Assembly: GCA_964551835.1 (NCBI GenBank)
Contig: CAZKEM010000045.1
Span: 1-41,955, forward strand
Direction of reading: 5' to 3'
Source: JAHDCC01 sp964551835
Lineage (GTDB): Bacteria > Actinomycetota > Acidimicrobiia > Acidimicrobiales > SZUA-35
DNA length: 41,955 bases
The position numbers and the translations under genes are program-made. The notes below the pieces were generated by a model. The model did not search any database, was not told the origin of the DNA, and saw only the letters and a program-made list of their open reading frames with translations. Positions 8,925 to 16,180 of the stretch are shown one piece after another; within the stretch, counting starts at the first letter, position 1; the number at the start of each line of letters is the position of its first letter.

Positions 8925-9094
8925 CGCTCGAACGGGCTTTGGGGTCGCCTGTCTCAGTTGCCAGGTTGGGAACACAAACACTAACGGGTTGCCGTCGGGT
9001 GGGGCCTTGGCCAAGGATGGCCCTCGATAGGAGTTCAAACCGTCGCTTCTTGCCTGTTGGGGCACCGGTTCGTCTAGGTATTTCCGATCTCAAG

Positions 9095-9208
9095 TAGGGC
9101 GGAAATGCCAGACTTGTTCGACTGTTCCCTGTTTTTTACGACTATCATACGTAATAGGCGGAATTACCCCCCTTGGCGGGTTAGTTCCTAGTTCGACCGT
9201 CCGGAATT
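9095..9208 (+). promoter_or_regulatory. duplicated upstream region of BON/OmpA gene 2
   Basis: Second copy of the control region described at 7385-7492. It keeps the GACTATCATA block, ATAGGCGGAATT, GGCGGG and the 17-nt stretch immediately before the GTG. Confidence 0.5.
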
Positions 9209-10540
9209 GTGGGGTTTCGTGTGCAACGTCCATTTAAAGACAATCGTCTTGAGGCTGCCGATCGGCAGCATGGCGCCGTAAGTCGAGCTGTCGAAAGTCC
9301 GAAGTTGTGGCGAGTTGCTGCGGTCGTTCTCTCGATCTGTGTTGCCGTCCTCTTGGTAGCGAATCTCGTCAATTTCGGTATCATCGGCGACTCCGGCAAC
9401 GAAGCCTCGACCGAAGAAAATGCCGACAACCCTCCGCCAACTGATGGTGGTGCAACGGCAACTGACGATGAGCCCTCTGGGCCTGCTTCCGACGAGCTCG
9501 ATGTCTCCGAACTAGCTGCCAGGGGTGAAGCGTCCGGCGGCCCTTGGGTCGCTACGAAGCATGAGCCTTTTCGGTTTAAGCTGGAAGGAGTTGTCTCCTC
9601 TGAAGAAGAAAGACAGGGTATCGAGTTCGTCGCTAACTCGATTTATGGAGCAGATGGTGAAGTTAATCTTCGGGTCGATCCGTCAGTCGGTAAGGCCGCG
9701 TGGGCTGGTAGTCCGGACAGTGGAGTGGTGCAGGTGTTGTTTGTCACAGCCTACCGAACGATTGAGGGTGAGATGTTGCTCACAGACTCGTTGCTTGAAG
9801 CAACTGGCGTCGCTCCCAGCGGAGATATTCTTGGAGATGTTTGGGCCGAATCGGTAGGTAACGCCGCAAATGCTGATCCAGCATTCTCGGCTATCGAGAT
9901 TAACACGACGTTCAGGACTGTTGATCGTCGAACCATGACGTTCGACGCATCGTTTGATGAAGGTAAGCTCGTGTTGGCGGGCGAAATGCCCAATCAGGAA
10001 ATTATCGACATTGTGCTGGAGGATGCGGAAGTTCTGTTTGGGAGCAATGCAGTGGTAAATGAGATTGTGGTAGCACCTGATACGTTTGCGCTAGTTCCGA
10101 CCAGTAACTTGCACGTGGTCTTGGCCAGTTTCAAGCCGTTTCGAACATTTGACTTCACCATCGAGAACGAGACACTTACTGCTCGGGTCATCTACGGAAT
10201 CGATTTCGAGCCAGACAAGAGCGAACTCGACGAGGTAACGAAGGACGCGCTGGACGGGATCGTACGGCTCCTGAATTTTGCGAAGGTTCCCGTAACTGTA
10301 GTTGGCTATACAGACTCTGATGGAAGTGAAGCTGACAACATCGAGCTGAGTACGGCCCGGGCGAACGCGGTCGCCCAGTATTTGATCGAGAACGGTTTGA
10401 TAAGTCCTGACCTTGTGAAGGCAAAGGGGCGTGGAGCGGAAGACCCAGTTGGTGACAACACCACTGAGGAGGGACGAGAAGACAACCGCCGTGCCGAGCT
10501 CGTGTTTGAGCAGGTAACAGCGGCCGAGGATCCGAACTAG
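9209..10540 (+). CDS. membrane-anchored BON-like/OmpA-family protein, paralogue 2
   Basis: 443 aa, the same length and plan as its upstream paralogue: cytosolic tail starting MGFRVQRP, TM helix at about 38-60, acidic linker, BON-like middle and C-terminal OmpA domain (VIYGIDFEPDKSEL, GYTDSDGSEAD, GREDNRRAEL). The cytosolic tail and TM helix are almost identical in DNA and protein, whereas the linker and middle have drifted. That is compatible with an old duplication with continued constraint or gene conversion at the ends. The identical membrane part suggests that both copies bind the same inner partner, while the divergent periplasmic parts may face different ones. Confidence 0.85.
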   Translation: MGFRVQRPFKDNRLEAADRQHGAVSRAVESPKLWRVAAVVLSICVAVLLVANLVNFGIIGDSGNEASTEENADNPPPTDGGATATDDEPSGPASDELDVSELAARGEASGGPWVATKHEPFRFKLEGVVSSEEERQGIEFVANSIYGADGEVNLRVDPSVGKAAWAGSPDSGVVQVLFVTAYRTIEGEMLLTDSLLEATGVAPSGDILGDVWAESVGNAANADPAFSAIEINTTFRTVDRRTMTFDASFDEGKLVLAGEMPNQEIIDIVLEDAEVLFGSNAVVNEIVVAPDTFALVPTSNLHVVLASFKPFRTFDFTIENETLTARVIYGIDFEPDKSELDEVTKDALDGIVRLLNFAKVPVTVVGYTDSDGSEADNIELSTARANAVAQYLIENGLISPDLVKAKGRGAEDPVGDNTTEEGREDNRRAELVFEQVTAAEDPN

Positions 10541-10560
10541 TTTCCCCTAATGAACAGAGC

Positions 10561-10595
10561 AAAAAGGCGGTCATTCTCGGGCAGTGTGGCCGCCT
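10561..10595 (-). terminator. terminator of the GNAT gene
   Basis: Read on the minus strand, AGGCGG pairs with CCGCCT, followed at once by TTTTT. It lies 22 nt beyond the stop of the acetyltransferase gene and also separates it from the convergent OmpA gene. Confidence 0.6.
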
Positions 10596-10616
10596 ATCGG
10601 CGCAAACGGAATCTAT

Positions 10617-11102
10617 TCAGAGCATTAGTTGCATTAGGCCAACATCGTGCCACTGTCCGAACTTTCGGCCGACTTCGCGTTCGACGCCTACCATTGCGAA
10701 TCCGAACTTCTCATGGAGTCTGACGCTTGCATCTTGAGGCCCGACGATACGCGCCATAATCGTATGGAAACCGTGGGCGTTTGCAGCGTCGATCAGTTCA
10801 GATAACAAGGCTGAACCGACGCCGGTTCCATGAGCGCTCTGGTCGACATAGACGGAGTCTTCGACCGAGCCGCGGTATCCGGGACGGTCGCGGTAAAAGC
10901 TTAGGCTGGCAAACCCGACTACTTGTCCGTCGAGTTCGGCCACAACAGCACGTAGACCGCCTGAACGGTCGGCTATCCATTGCTGTTGTTCAACGAGTGT
11001 GCGGGGAACCAAGTCGAGGGTGCTTTTCGATTGAAGCACCTCGTGGTTGTATATTTCACACATCGCCTCGGCGTCAGCTGTGGCGGCTGAACGAATCTTC
11101 AT
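10617..11102 (-). CDS. GNAT N-acetyltransferase (phosphinothricin acetyltransferase-like)
   Basis: 161 aa. Starts MKIRSAATADAEAMCEIYN, typical of the Pat/Bar branch of GNAT enzymes. Motif A for acetyl-CoA binding is visible as SVYVDQSAHGTGVGSALL (about 87-104), where the Q/R-x-x-G-x-G/A pattern is HGTGVG. The ending NAHGFHTIMARIV...HEKFGFAMVGV is also typical. The family acetylates the amino group of phosphinothricin, methionine sulfoximine or related amino acids; the true substrate here cannot be told. It is transcribed alone, with its own terminator. A -10 TAAACT lies 6 nt before the ATG and there is no room for a standard leader. Confidence 0.85.
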   Translation of the reverse strand: MKIRSAATADAEAMCEIYNHEVLQSKSTLDLVPRTLVEQQQWIADRSGGLRAVVAELDGQVVGFASLSFYRDRPGYRGSVEDSVYVDQSAHGTGVGSALLSELIDAANAHGFHTIMARIVGPQDASVRLHEKFGFAMVGVEREVGRKFGQWHDVGLMQLML

Positions 11103-11108
11103 GACCTC

Positions 11109-11114
11109 AGTTTA
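11109..11114 (-). promoter_or_regulatory. putative leaderless -10 (TAAACT) of the GNAT gene
   Basis: TAAACT on the minus strand is followed by 6 nt and then the ATG at 11102, matching the spacing seen at other genes here. Confidence 0.45.
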
Positions 11115-11170
11115 GCTCGAAGGAATTGTCGCGATGTAGTAGTTGACTAGGCGAGTGGCAGATGCCCGGG

Positions 11171-11176
11171 TAGGGT
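11171..11176 (+). promoter_or_regulatory. putative leaderless -10 (TAGGGT) of the MFS gene
   Basis: TAGGGT, 7 nt, then GTG at 11184. No Shine-Dalgarno sequence is seen between them. A TTGACT lies further upstream but at too long a spacing to be its -35. Confidence 0.4.
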
Positions 11177-11183
11177 CATCTGG

Positions 11184-12449
11184 GTGAACACAAAAGGAAC
11201 GATCCCAAAACCGATCTTCCTTCTTTTCCTAATTCAGTTCCTGACGATGGCGGCTAGTGTCGGGCTGACGACGATGCTTGGTAAACAGGTATTCGATATA
11301 ACCGGCCGGGAACTTGATCTCGGTCTGTTGGGTCTGGCCGAGTTTCTTCCGACGCTGATACTAGCTCCGATGGGCGGAACACTGTCGGATAGGTTTGACC
11401 GGCGATATCTCATACTGGCCGGACTTTTAGTCAATGCGGCCGCAGCCGTCGCATTGGCGGTCTATGCTTCGACTGACCCGACCGGGGTTGGGCCAATATT
11501 TGGGTTGGTAGCCATGTTGGGCGCAGGTCAGGGCTTATTGTTCGGTTCGATGCGGGCGTTGCCAGCCGATATGTCTCCGCCCGCCGTTCTCTCGCGGGTT
11601 ATGGCGCTGCGTTCGGCCTCGTGGCAGAGCGGCATTATTGTTGGGCCGGTCGCCGGAGGGTTTCTTTACGTTATAGCTGTTCCCGTTCCGCTTCTGGTCG
11701 CCGCAGTGGTGCTGGCGTTGGCCGCTGGCCTGACGGTTCTGTTACCGCGGTCGACGATCGCTAAGACCGATGACGTGTTGGGACCGAAGGCTATGGTTCG
11801 CAGCGCGTTGGAGGGGGTCAAGTTTATTCGTCGAACCCCCTTGTTGTATGGCGCCATTACCCTTGACTTGTTTGCCGTGTTGTTAGGAGGAGCGATAGCG
11901 TTACTTCCCGCCATCGCCGAGGAACGGTTGGGTGTGGGAGCCGTTGGTCTTGGTTGGATGCGGGCCGCCGTAGGTATTGGTGCTGCCGCGATGACGTTGA
12001 TGATCGCTTGGAAACCGATTGAACAACGCATTGGTGTCGTGCTTTTGTGGGCGGTCGCTGTGTTTGGGGTAGCAACGGTCGGTCTGGGCTTTACCCGAAG
12101 CTACGGCGTAGCGCTAGCGCTATTGACGTTGATGTCTGCCGCCGATGCAATCAGTGTGTTCATTCGTTCAACTATTGTTCCGTTGGCGACGCCTGAATCG
12201 ATGCGCGGTCGGGTCTTGTCGGTTGAGACGGTGTTTATCGGTGCGTCTAACGAGCTTGGTGCGTTTCAGTCGGGTGTGGCTGGAGCGATTCTGGGTGTTA
12301 GTGGCGCCGTTGTGTTTGGAGGCGTCGGAACGTTGGTAGTGGTAGGGCTTTGGACTGTGCTGTTCCCACATTTGCGTAACGCCGACCGGTTTAGCGATAT
12401 TGTGGCTGCGGCCGACGAAGTTGTAGTCGAGGGCGCTGCCGGTTCATAG
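11184..12449 (+). CDS. MFS transporter of the EntS-like exporter group
   Basis: 421 aa, about twelve hydrophobic segments. The cytosolic loop between helices 2 and 3 carries the MFS motif GGTLSDRFDRR (about 64-74). GSMRALPADMSP and RVMALRSASWQSGIIVGPV in the middle are typical of the drug/siderophore exporter branch (EntS-like MFS). Such proteins use the proton gradient to export small hydrophobic compounds or siderophores. The substrate is unknown and no siderophore synthesis genes are nearby. A GTG start is taken because translation in frame from there gives a normal first helix and a -10 lies 7 nt upstream. Confidence 0.82.
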   Translation: MNTKGTIPKPIFLLFLIQFLTMAASVGLTTMLGKQVFDITGRELDLGLLGLAEFLPTLILAPMGGTLSDRFDRRYLILAGLLVNAAAAVALAVYASTDPTGVGPIFGLVAMLGAGQGLLFGSMRALPADMSPPAVLSRVMALRSASWQSGIIVGPVAGGFLYVIAVPVPLLVAAVVLALAAGLTVLLPRSTIAKTDDVLGPKAMVRSALEGVKFIRRTPLLYGAITLDLFAVLLGGAIALLPAIAEERLGVGAVGLGWMRAAVGIGAAAMTLMIAWKPIEQRIGVVLLWAVAVFGVATVGLGFTRSYGVALALLTLMSAADAISVFIRSTIVPLATPESMRGRVLSVETVFIGASNELGAFQSGVAGAILGVSGAVVFGGVGTLVVVGLWTVLFPHLRNADRFSDIVAAADEVVVEGAAGS

Positions 12450-12517
12450 CCCTGCCAGTTCCCATCGGAGCTGTCGTCTGTTGTCTGGCCTGCGTCGGGA
12501 TATCGACGTATTCCGTC

Positions 12518-12523
12518 TAGTCT
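12518..12523 (+). promoter_or_regulatory. putative leaderless -10 (TAGTCT) of the amphi-Trp gene
   Basis: TAGTCT, then 7 nt (CGCCGGT), then the ATG at 12531. No ribosome-binding purine tract is present. Confidence 0.45.
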
Positions 12524-12530
12524 CGCCGGT

Positions 12531-12749
12531 ATGTCTGAACGTGATGTTGAAAAGAATGTTCCTTCGGCCCAGTTTGTTGAAACGCTTCGACGCTTGGCCG
12601 ATTCAATCGAGGCCGGAGATTCCTTCCGGATCCAAATCGCTAATAAACGATTTACGATACCGTCTGATGCCGAACTGGTTATTGAACACGAGATCGAAGA
12701 CGGTGCCGAAGAAGTGTCATTCGAGCTTCAATGGAAAGCACCTGAATAG
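12531..12749 (+). CDS. amphi-Trp domain-containing small protein
   Basis: 72 aa. The pattern FVETLRRLADSIEAGD, a short strand (FRIQIANKRFTIP), ELVIEHEIEDG and the ending FELQWKAPE match the amphi-Trp family, named for an amphipathic strand ending in a conserved tryptophan (W69 here). Members are small, often single-domain, and have no established function. The protein has no signal peptide and is strongly acidic. The start is fixed by the ATG 7 nt behind a -10-like hexamer. Between this gene and the next (12750-12882) no other gene is evident. Confidence 0.75.
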   Translation: MSERDVEKNVPSAQFVETLRRLADSIEAGDSFRIQIANKRFTIPSDAELVIEHEIEDGAEEVSFELQWKAPE

Positions 12750-12882
12750 CCAAGCGGTTAGCCAGCCGGGTTGGGCCGTACAGGCGAGCTTCGCCGACAT
12801 TACTATGCAAGGCTTCTGCGCTAGGATTAGTTCGAGTGGCGATTGTCCGGGCGATGCTGCCCGTAGCTGAGGAGCGAAGATC

Positions 12883-13566
12883 GTGTCTATTGCTGTGCCC
12901 CTAATTATCTTGGTTGTCCTTGTTTGTGGTGCCGGAATAGCCTACCTGTTACACAAAAAAGAGAAGGCCCGTCAGGAAGCCTGGAGGGTTTGGGCAAACA
13001 GTCGGGGTTGGAGCTATTCCCCCGACAAGGACTCGGGAACCGCTGACTGGTTTAGTTTCGTAAACCGTCTCCGTAAGGGTTCTCGCAGGTATGCCAAGGA
13101 CGTAATGAAAGGTGTCTGGAACGAACGGCCGATCGTAGCTTTTTCATATCATTACGAAACGTATTCGACCAATTCTGAAGGCCGGCGACAAACCAACCAC
13201 CATTGGCTGAGTGTCGTTGCAGTCCAGTTTACCGACAGCGGGTCGTTCCCCGAGTTAACTATCGCTCCCGAGAATTTTCTCCGACGGTTTGGAAACGTCT
13301 TTACGGGCAGTGACATCGATTTCGAATCCATTGAATTTTCGAAAGCCTACGAGGTGAAGTCGGATAGCAAGAAGTTCGCCTACGATTTTTGCCACACAGG
13401 CATGATCGAATACTTGCTCAAGTCGCCGGGAACGTCGTTCGAGTTGGAAGGCCAGTGGATTGCCGACATTCACACATCGAAACTTCACTTGCCGAGCGTC
13501 GAACCAAGACTTCAACATCTCAGTAATATTAGTAACTTGATGCCTGCGTTTATGTTTCGCTCATAG
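12883..13566 (+). CDS. one-TM cytosolic-domain protein, DUF3137-like, LemA partner
   Basis: 227 aa from a GTG, with GGAGCG about 9 nt upstream. Residues 2-24 form an N-terminal membrane helix (VPLIILVVLVCGAGIAYLLH), followed by a basic stretch and a soluble domain of about 190 residues rich in aromatic residues (AFSYHYETYS; HHWLSVVAVQF; PELTIAPENFLRRFG). Anchor plus domain resembles DUF3137 proteins, which in many genomes lie beside lemA, as here. The role is unknown; membrane or envelope maintenance has been suggested for LemA systems. The similarity to DUF3137 is judged by eye and is moderate. Confidence 0.6.
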   Translation: MSIAVPLIILVVLVCGAGIAYLLHKKEKARQEAWRVWANSRGWSYSPDKDSGTADWFSFVNRLRKGSRRYAKDVMKGVWNERPIVAFSYHYETYSTNSEGRRQTNHHWLSVVAVQFTDSGSFPELTIAPENFLRRFGNVFTGSDIDFESIEFSKAYEVKSDSKKFAYDFCHTGMIEYLLKSPGTSFELEGQWIADIHTSKLHLPSVEPRLQHLSNISNLMPAFMFRS

Positions 13567-13590
13567 GGCACGCACCGTTAGGAGATTCCA

Positions 13591-14154
13591 TTGCTCATCC
13601 CAATCCTAGTAACCCTGCTACTTGTTGTACTGTTGCTGGTGGTCCCAGCTGTCGTCATGTATAACCGGCTCGTTTCGGTTCGGAACCATTGCGACGAGGC
13701 ATGGTCGAACGTTGATACCGAGCTTCAGCGTCGTTACCAATTGATCCCTAACCTGATCGAGACGGTTAAGGGCTACGCGTCTCATGAACAGAAGCTTCTA
13801 AACGAGGTGACGCAGTTGCGTGAACGTGCATTTGACAGCCGTGGATCGGTTTCGAGCCAGGCTCAGGATGAAAGCTTGCTTCAGTCGTCGTTGGGGCAAC
13901 TGATGGTTCGTCTTGAGGCGTATCCCGACTTAAAGGCCAACACCAACTTTCTTGAGCTGCAGCGAGAATTGGCAAATACCGAAGACCGAATCCAAGCTGC
14001 GCTGCGTTTCTACAATGGGAACGTTCGTGAGAACAACAACCGGATCCAACAGTTCCCGTCTAACATCATCGCCGGGATGGGTAACTTCAGTTTGAGAGAG
14101 TTCTTCCAGCTTGATGATCCGGCCGCGCGTCAGCCGGTCAAGGTGCAGTTCTAG
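13591..14154 (+). CDS. lemA: LemA family membrane protein
   Basis: 187 aa, TTG start with AGGAG at 13580-13584. One N-terminal TM helix (LIPILVTLLLVVLLLVVPAV), then the diagnostic LemA signature NRLVSVRNHCDEAWSNVDTE followed by LQRRYQLIPNLIETVKGYASHE. Further LemA phrases are LELQRELANTEDRIQAALRFYN and NNRIQQFPSNIIAGMGNF. LemA proteins have a short outside tail and a large helical domain; their role is not settled. The gene follows the DUF3137-like gene by 24 nt and is probably co-transcribed with it. Confidence 0.92.
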   Translation: MLIPILVTLLLVVLLLVVPAVVMYNRLVSVRNHCDEAWSNVDTELQRRYQLIPNLIETVKGYASHEQKLLNEVTQLRERAFDSRGSVSSQAQDESLLQSSLGQLMVRLEAYPDLKANTNFLELQRELANTEDRIQAALRFYNGNVRENNNRIQQFPSNIIAGMGNFSLREFFQLDDPAARQPVKVQF

Positions 14155-14447
14155 CTGGCGTCGAGAAACTACTTGACAATCGATATCAAAACGGATTTGC
14201 CAGAGGTCTATTCCCCGTTGCATCTCGGAACTCCTCGGCGATTGTTTCGTCGGAGTCTGATTCGGCGAACCTGTTCGCGGACGATAGCGTAGCTTTCTAG
14301 GCGTCGCCGACCAAGGTGTCATGCAGTTAGTGGTGACCGCCCCATCTTTTACACCTCTGTATCGGGTCGGGGATTCTGGTCCGGAAGTGTTGGTTGACGG
14401 CTGGAGTCGTGGCAGAATCAGTAAGCCCGTTTCGGGTTTACTATTTC
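14155..14447. other. intergenic region before tRNA-Thr, no gene seen
   Basis: 293 nt without a plausible reading frame. It contains a TTGACG at 14394-14399 that may be the -35 of the tRNA promoter, but no good -10 at the matching distance, and the hairpin listed separately at 14421-14441. Confidence 0.5.
14421..14441 (+). repeat. 9-bp hairpin just upstream of tRNA-Thr
   Basis: GTAAGCCCG and CGGGTTTAC pair over 9 bp (one G-T wobble) around a TTT loop, ending 6 nt before the tRNA. It is probably part of the primary transcript 5' leader or a terminator for readthrough from lemA. Confidence 0.45.
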
Positions 14448-14523
14448 GCCTCCTTAGCTCAGTCGGTAGAGCGCTTCCATGGTAAGGAAGAGGTCAACAG
14501 TTCAATTCTGTTAGGAGGCTCCA
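14448..14523 (+). tRNA. tRNA-Thr (anticodon GGT)
   Basis: The cloverleaf is complete: acceptor GCCTCCT/AGGAGGC, D arm GCTC...GAGC, anticodon stem CTTCC/GGAAG around loop ATGGTAA (anticodon GGT, Thr), T arm AACAG/CTGTT around TTCAATT, discriminator T and an encoded CCA at 14521-14523. The 3' part is the left attachment site of the island that follows; the gene remains intact. Confidence 0.95.
14478..14521 (+). repeat. attL: left 44-bp direct repeat in tRNA-Thr
   Basis: From the anticodon loop to one base past the discriminator, this 44-bp stretch is repeated exactly at 19718-19761. Exact repeats of a tRNA 3' half are the usual mark of tyrosine-integrase insertion. Confidence 0.9.
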
Positions 14524-14553
14524 CAAACCACCAGGACGTCGCTAACGACAGCG

Positions 14554-15163
14554 ATCGAGGGTTTCTTCGCCTCGGTCGACCTAGCGGAGACCACCCGGCA
14601 GGTGTATCAAACCACGCTGGAAAACCTCGAACAAGACCTACCCGCCGATGTAGCGTTGGTCGACATTGATCGCCAAACCCTGTCTGCTCATTTGACGTCC
14701 AGATACGGCAAGACAAAAGCGGCGACGTTTAACCGGAATCTAGCGACGGTCTCGTCGTTGTTTGCGTGGTGCGAAGAAAACGAGCTCATCATCAAAACAC
14801 CCGTCAAGGGAATCCGCCGACGGAAACTCAAAACCTCGGTCGAGGCCGAGAAACAGCAACGCCCAATCCCGCTCGAGGATCTCACCGCTATCTGGACTGA
14901 CCGGCGCCACGGGCTCCGTGACCGACTGTTCTGGGCTATGGCCTACGACACCGCAGCACGAGCTAACGAACTGCTTAGCCTCAACATCGAAAACATCCAG
15001 ATAGAAAACCGAGAAGCCGTCATCGTGGGCAAAGGCGGCTCAGCCGAACGCATCTACTGGACCTCAACCACCGCTCGACTTTTACCCCGGATCATCAACG
15101 GACGCACCCGAAGGGCCGCTGTTCATCGGCGACACTGGGGAAACCCCCCCCCGAATCTTCTGA
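14554..15163 (+). pseudogene. tyrosine recombinase (phage integrase family), decayed
   Basis: Readable from about 14554 (AIEGFFASVDLAETTRQVY, an integrase N-terminal SAM-like start) through TFNRNLATVSSLFAWCEEN to the catalytic-domain box I, AYDTAARANELLSL, whose arginine is present. No ATG, GTG or TTG opens the N-terminal part; the first is GTG at 14602, which would cut off about 16 residues. Near 15111 one extra A shifts the frame: after GRTR the expected GPLFIGDTGETPP continues in the next frame and stops at 15161-15163. The box II R/H residues and the nucleophilic tyrosine are absent. It once inserted the island into tRNA-Thr and cannot now be active. A run of nine C at 15144-15152 could mark another indel. 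Confidence 0.85.
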
Positions 15164-15191
15164 CCCCGCTGATGCCTCCTGATTGGCCATC

Positions 15192-16082
15192 TCAGGAGTT
15201 AATCTCATCTAGTTGCTCCAGGACCATCTGCCTTAGTTTCGGAGAACCCCCGTGACCACCAGTTTGGATATAGTTGTAGTTGACGTAGCCACGCACCTCC
15301 AAGCTAGATTCATATTCGTGGAGGAGCGCCAGAGCGAAGTAGTACCAAGAGTTGATTTCAAGCTCTTGAACTGAGCTGTCATTTACTATTGAGATTACCT
15401 TAGGCCAGTTTTCTGCTCCACCTGCGCTCTCGATTTTGGACGTGGCTGAGAGCGGTTCTTGATGAGCTTGGATACCTCCTCCGTCACCTTTCGGTGAAGG
15501 TGCTTCAGATTTTTTCTCGGCCAACGGCCTAGGGAAGTTGCCAGAGTATTCTGGCGCAGGTTCTTCAGCTGCTCGTTGTTTAGCTAGCTCGTCGGCCCGC
15601 TGCTTCTCACCCTTTGCTATCGCAGCTTTCTCCTGGGCTCTTAGTTCATTCGCCCGCTGAAGTGCCGCCACCTCCTCGACTCGCTGCCTCGCTGCCTGTC
15701 CTTGTGCCTCTAGTTGGTCGGCTCGCTTTTCGGACTCCTGTACATCCACTGCTAAATCTGGATTGCTGCCACAGTCGATAGTGATCTCCCAACCAACCTC
15801 AATATTGTCAGGATCGGTCATTGAAGCGCCGTTAGCCTGCAGCACACCACGATTCGCCTCAAATATCGAAGAGACCGCTTCCCCAGTCCCACAATACTCA
15901 ATAGCGATCGCTAACAACGAGTCACCCGCTCCGACCTTGTGTGTCTCCGTACCTTGCACCTCAGCACAGGCCGATAAAAGAAGGACTAAAAATGCGAATC
16001 TAAAGCACCGACGAGGAAGAGACATCCAACACTCGAAGGGCGTAGGGAGATACGAGCGATTTTGACACGATTGCGGCGGCAC
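15192..16082 (-). CDS. LysM-domain lipoprotein with coiled coil
   Basis: 296 aa. GTG start at 16082 preceded by GGAGGAAA, a strong ribosome site; an ATG at 16025 is an alternative without one. The signal peptide ends in the lipobox LLSAC (C39). A LysM-type domain covers about 48-102 (VGAGDSLLAIAIEYCGTGEAV, then IEVGWEITI), which binds peptidoglycan or other N-acetylglucosamine polymers. Residues about 113-170 form a charged coiled coil rich in Ala, Glu, Gln and Arg, as in TolA/LysM hybrids. The last 80 residues are a soluble domain of unknown type. Probably a wall-associated lipoprotein. It lies in the island and points the same way as the tachylectin/protease gene 97 nt upstream, so the two may be co-transcribed. 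Confidence 0.75.
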   Translation of the reverse strand: MPPQSCQNRSYLPTPFECWMSLPRRCFRFAFLVLLLSACAEVQGTETHKVGAGDSLLAIAIEYCGTGEAVSSIFEANRGVLQANGASMTDPDNIEVGWEITIDCGSNPDLAVDVQESEKRADQLEAQGQAARQRVEEVAALQRANELRAQEKAAIAKGEKQRADELAKQRAAEEPAPEYSGNFPRPLAEKKSEAPSPKGDGGGIQAHQEPLSATSKIESAGGAENWPKVISIVNDSSVQELEINSWYYFALALLHEYESSLEVRGYVNYNYIQTGGHGGSPKLRQMVLEQLDEINS

Positions 16083-16151
16083 GAGATTTCCTCCGGTGGT
16101 TCATTCGCTGCCAGCAGACCGGCTGCGGGTCGGCATATCAGATGGAGGGGT

Positions 16152-16180
16152 AACCCCCCGGCTGGGAAGCGCCGGGGTTT
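16152..16180 (-). terminator. GC-rich hairpin after the tachylectin/protease gene
   Basis: AACCCCGGC pairs with GCCGGGGGGTT directly after the stop codon on the minus strand (stem 8-9 bp). A T-run is lacking, so termination may be partial and the downstream LysM gene may still be read. Confidence 0.45.

Noticed and set aside
8821..9093. 90-codon minus-strand frame between the OmpA genes
   Set aside because: It overlaps the hairpin and has basic, low-order composition typical of chance frames.
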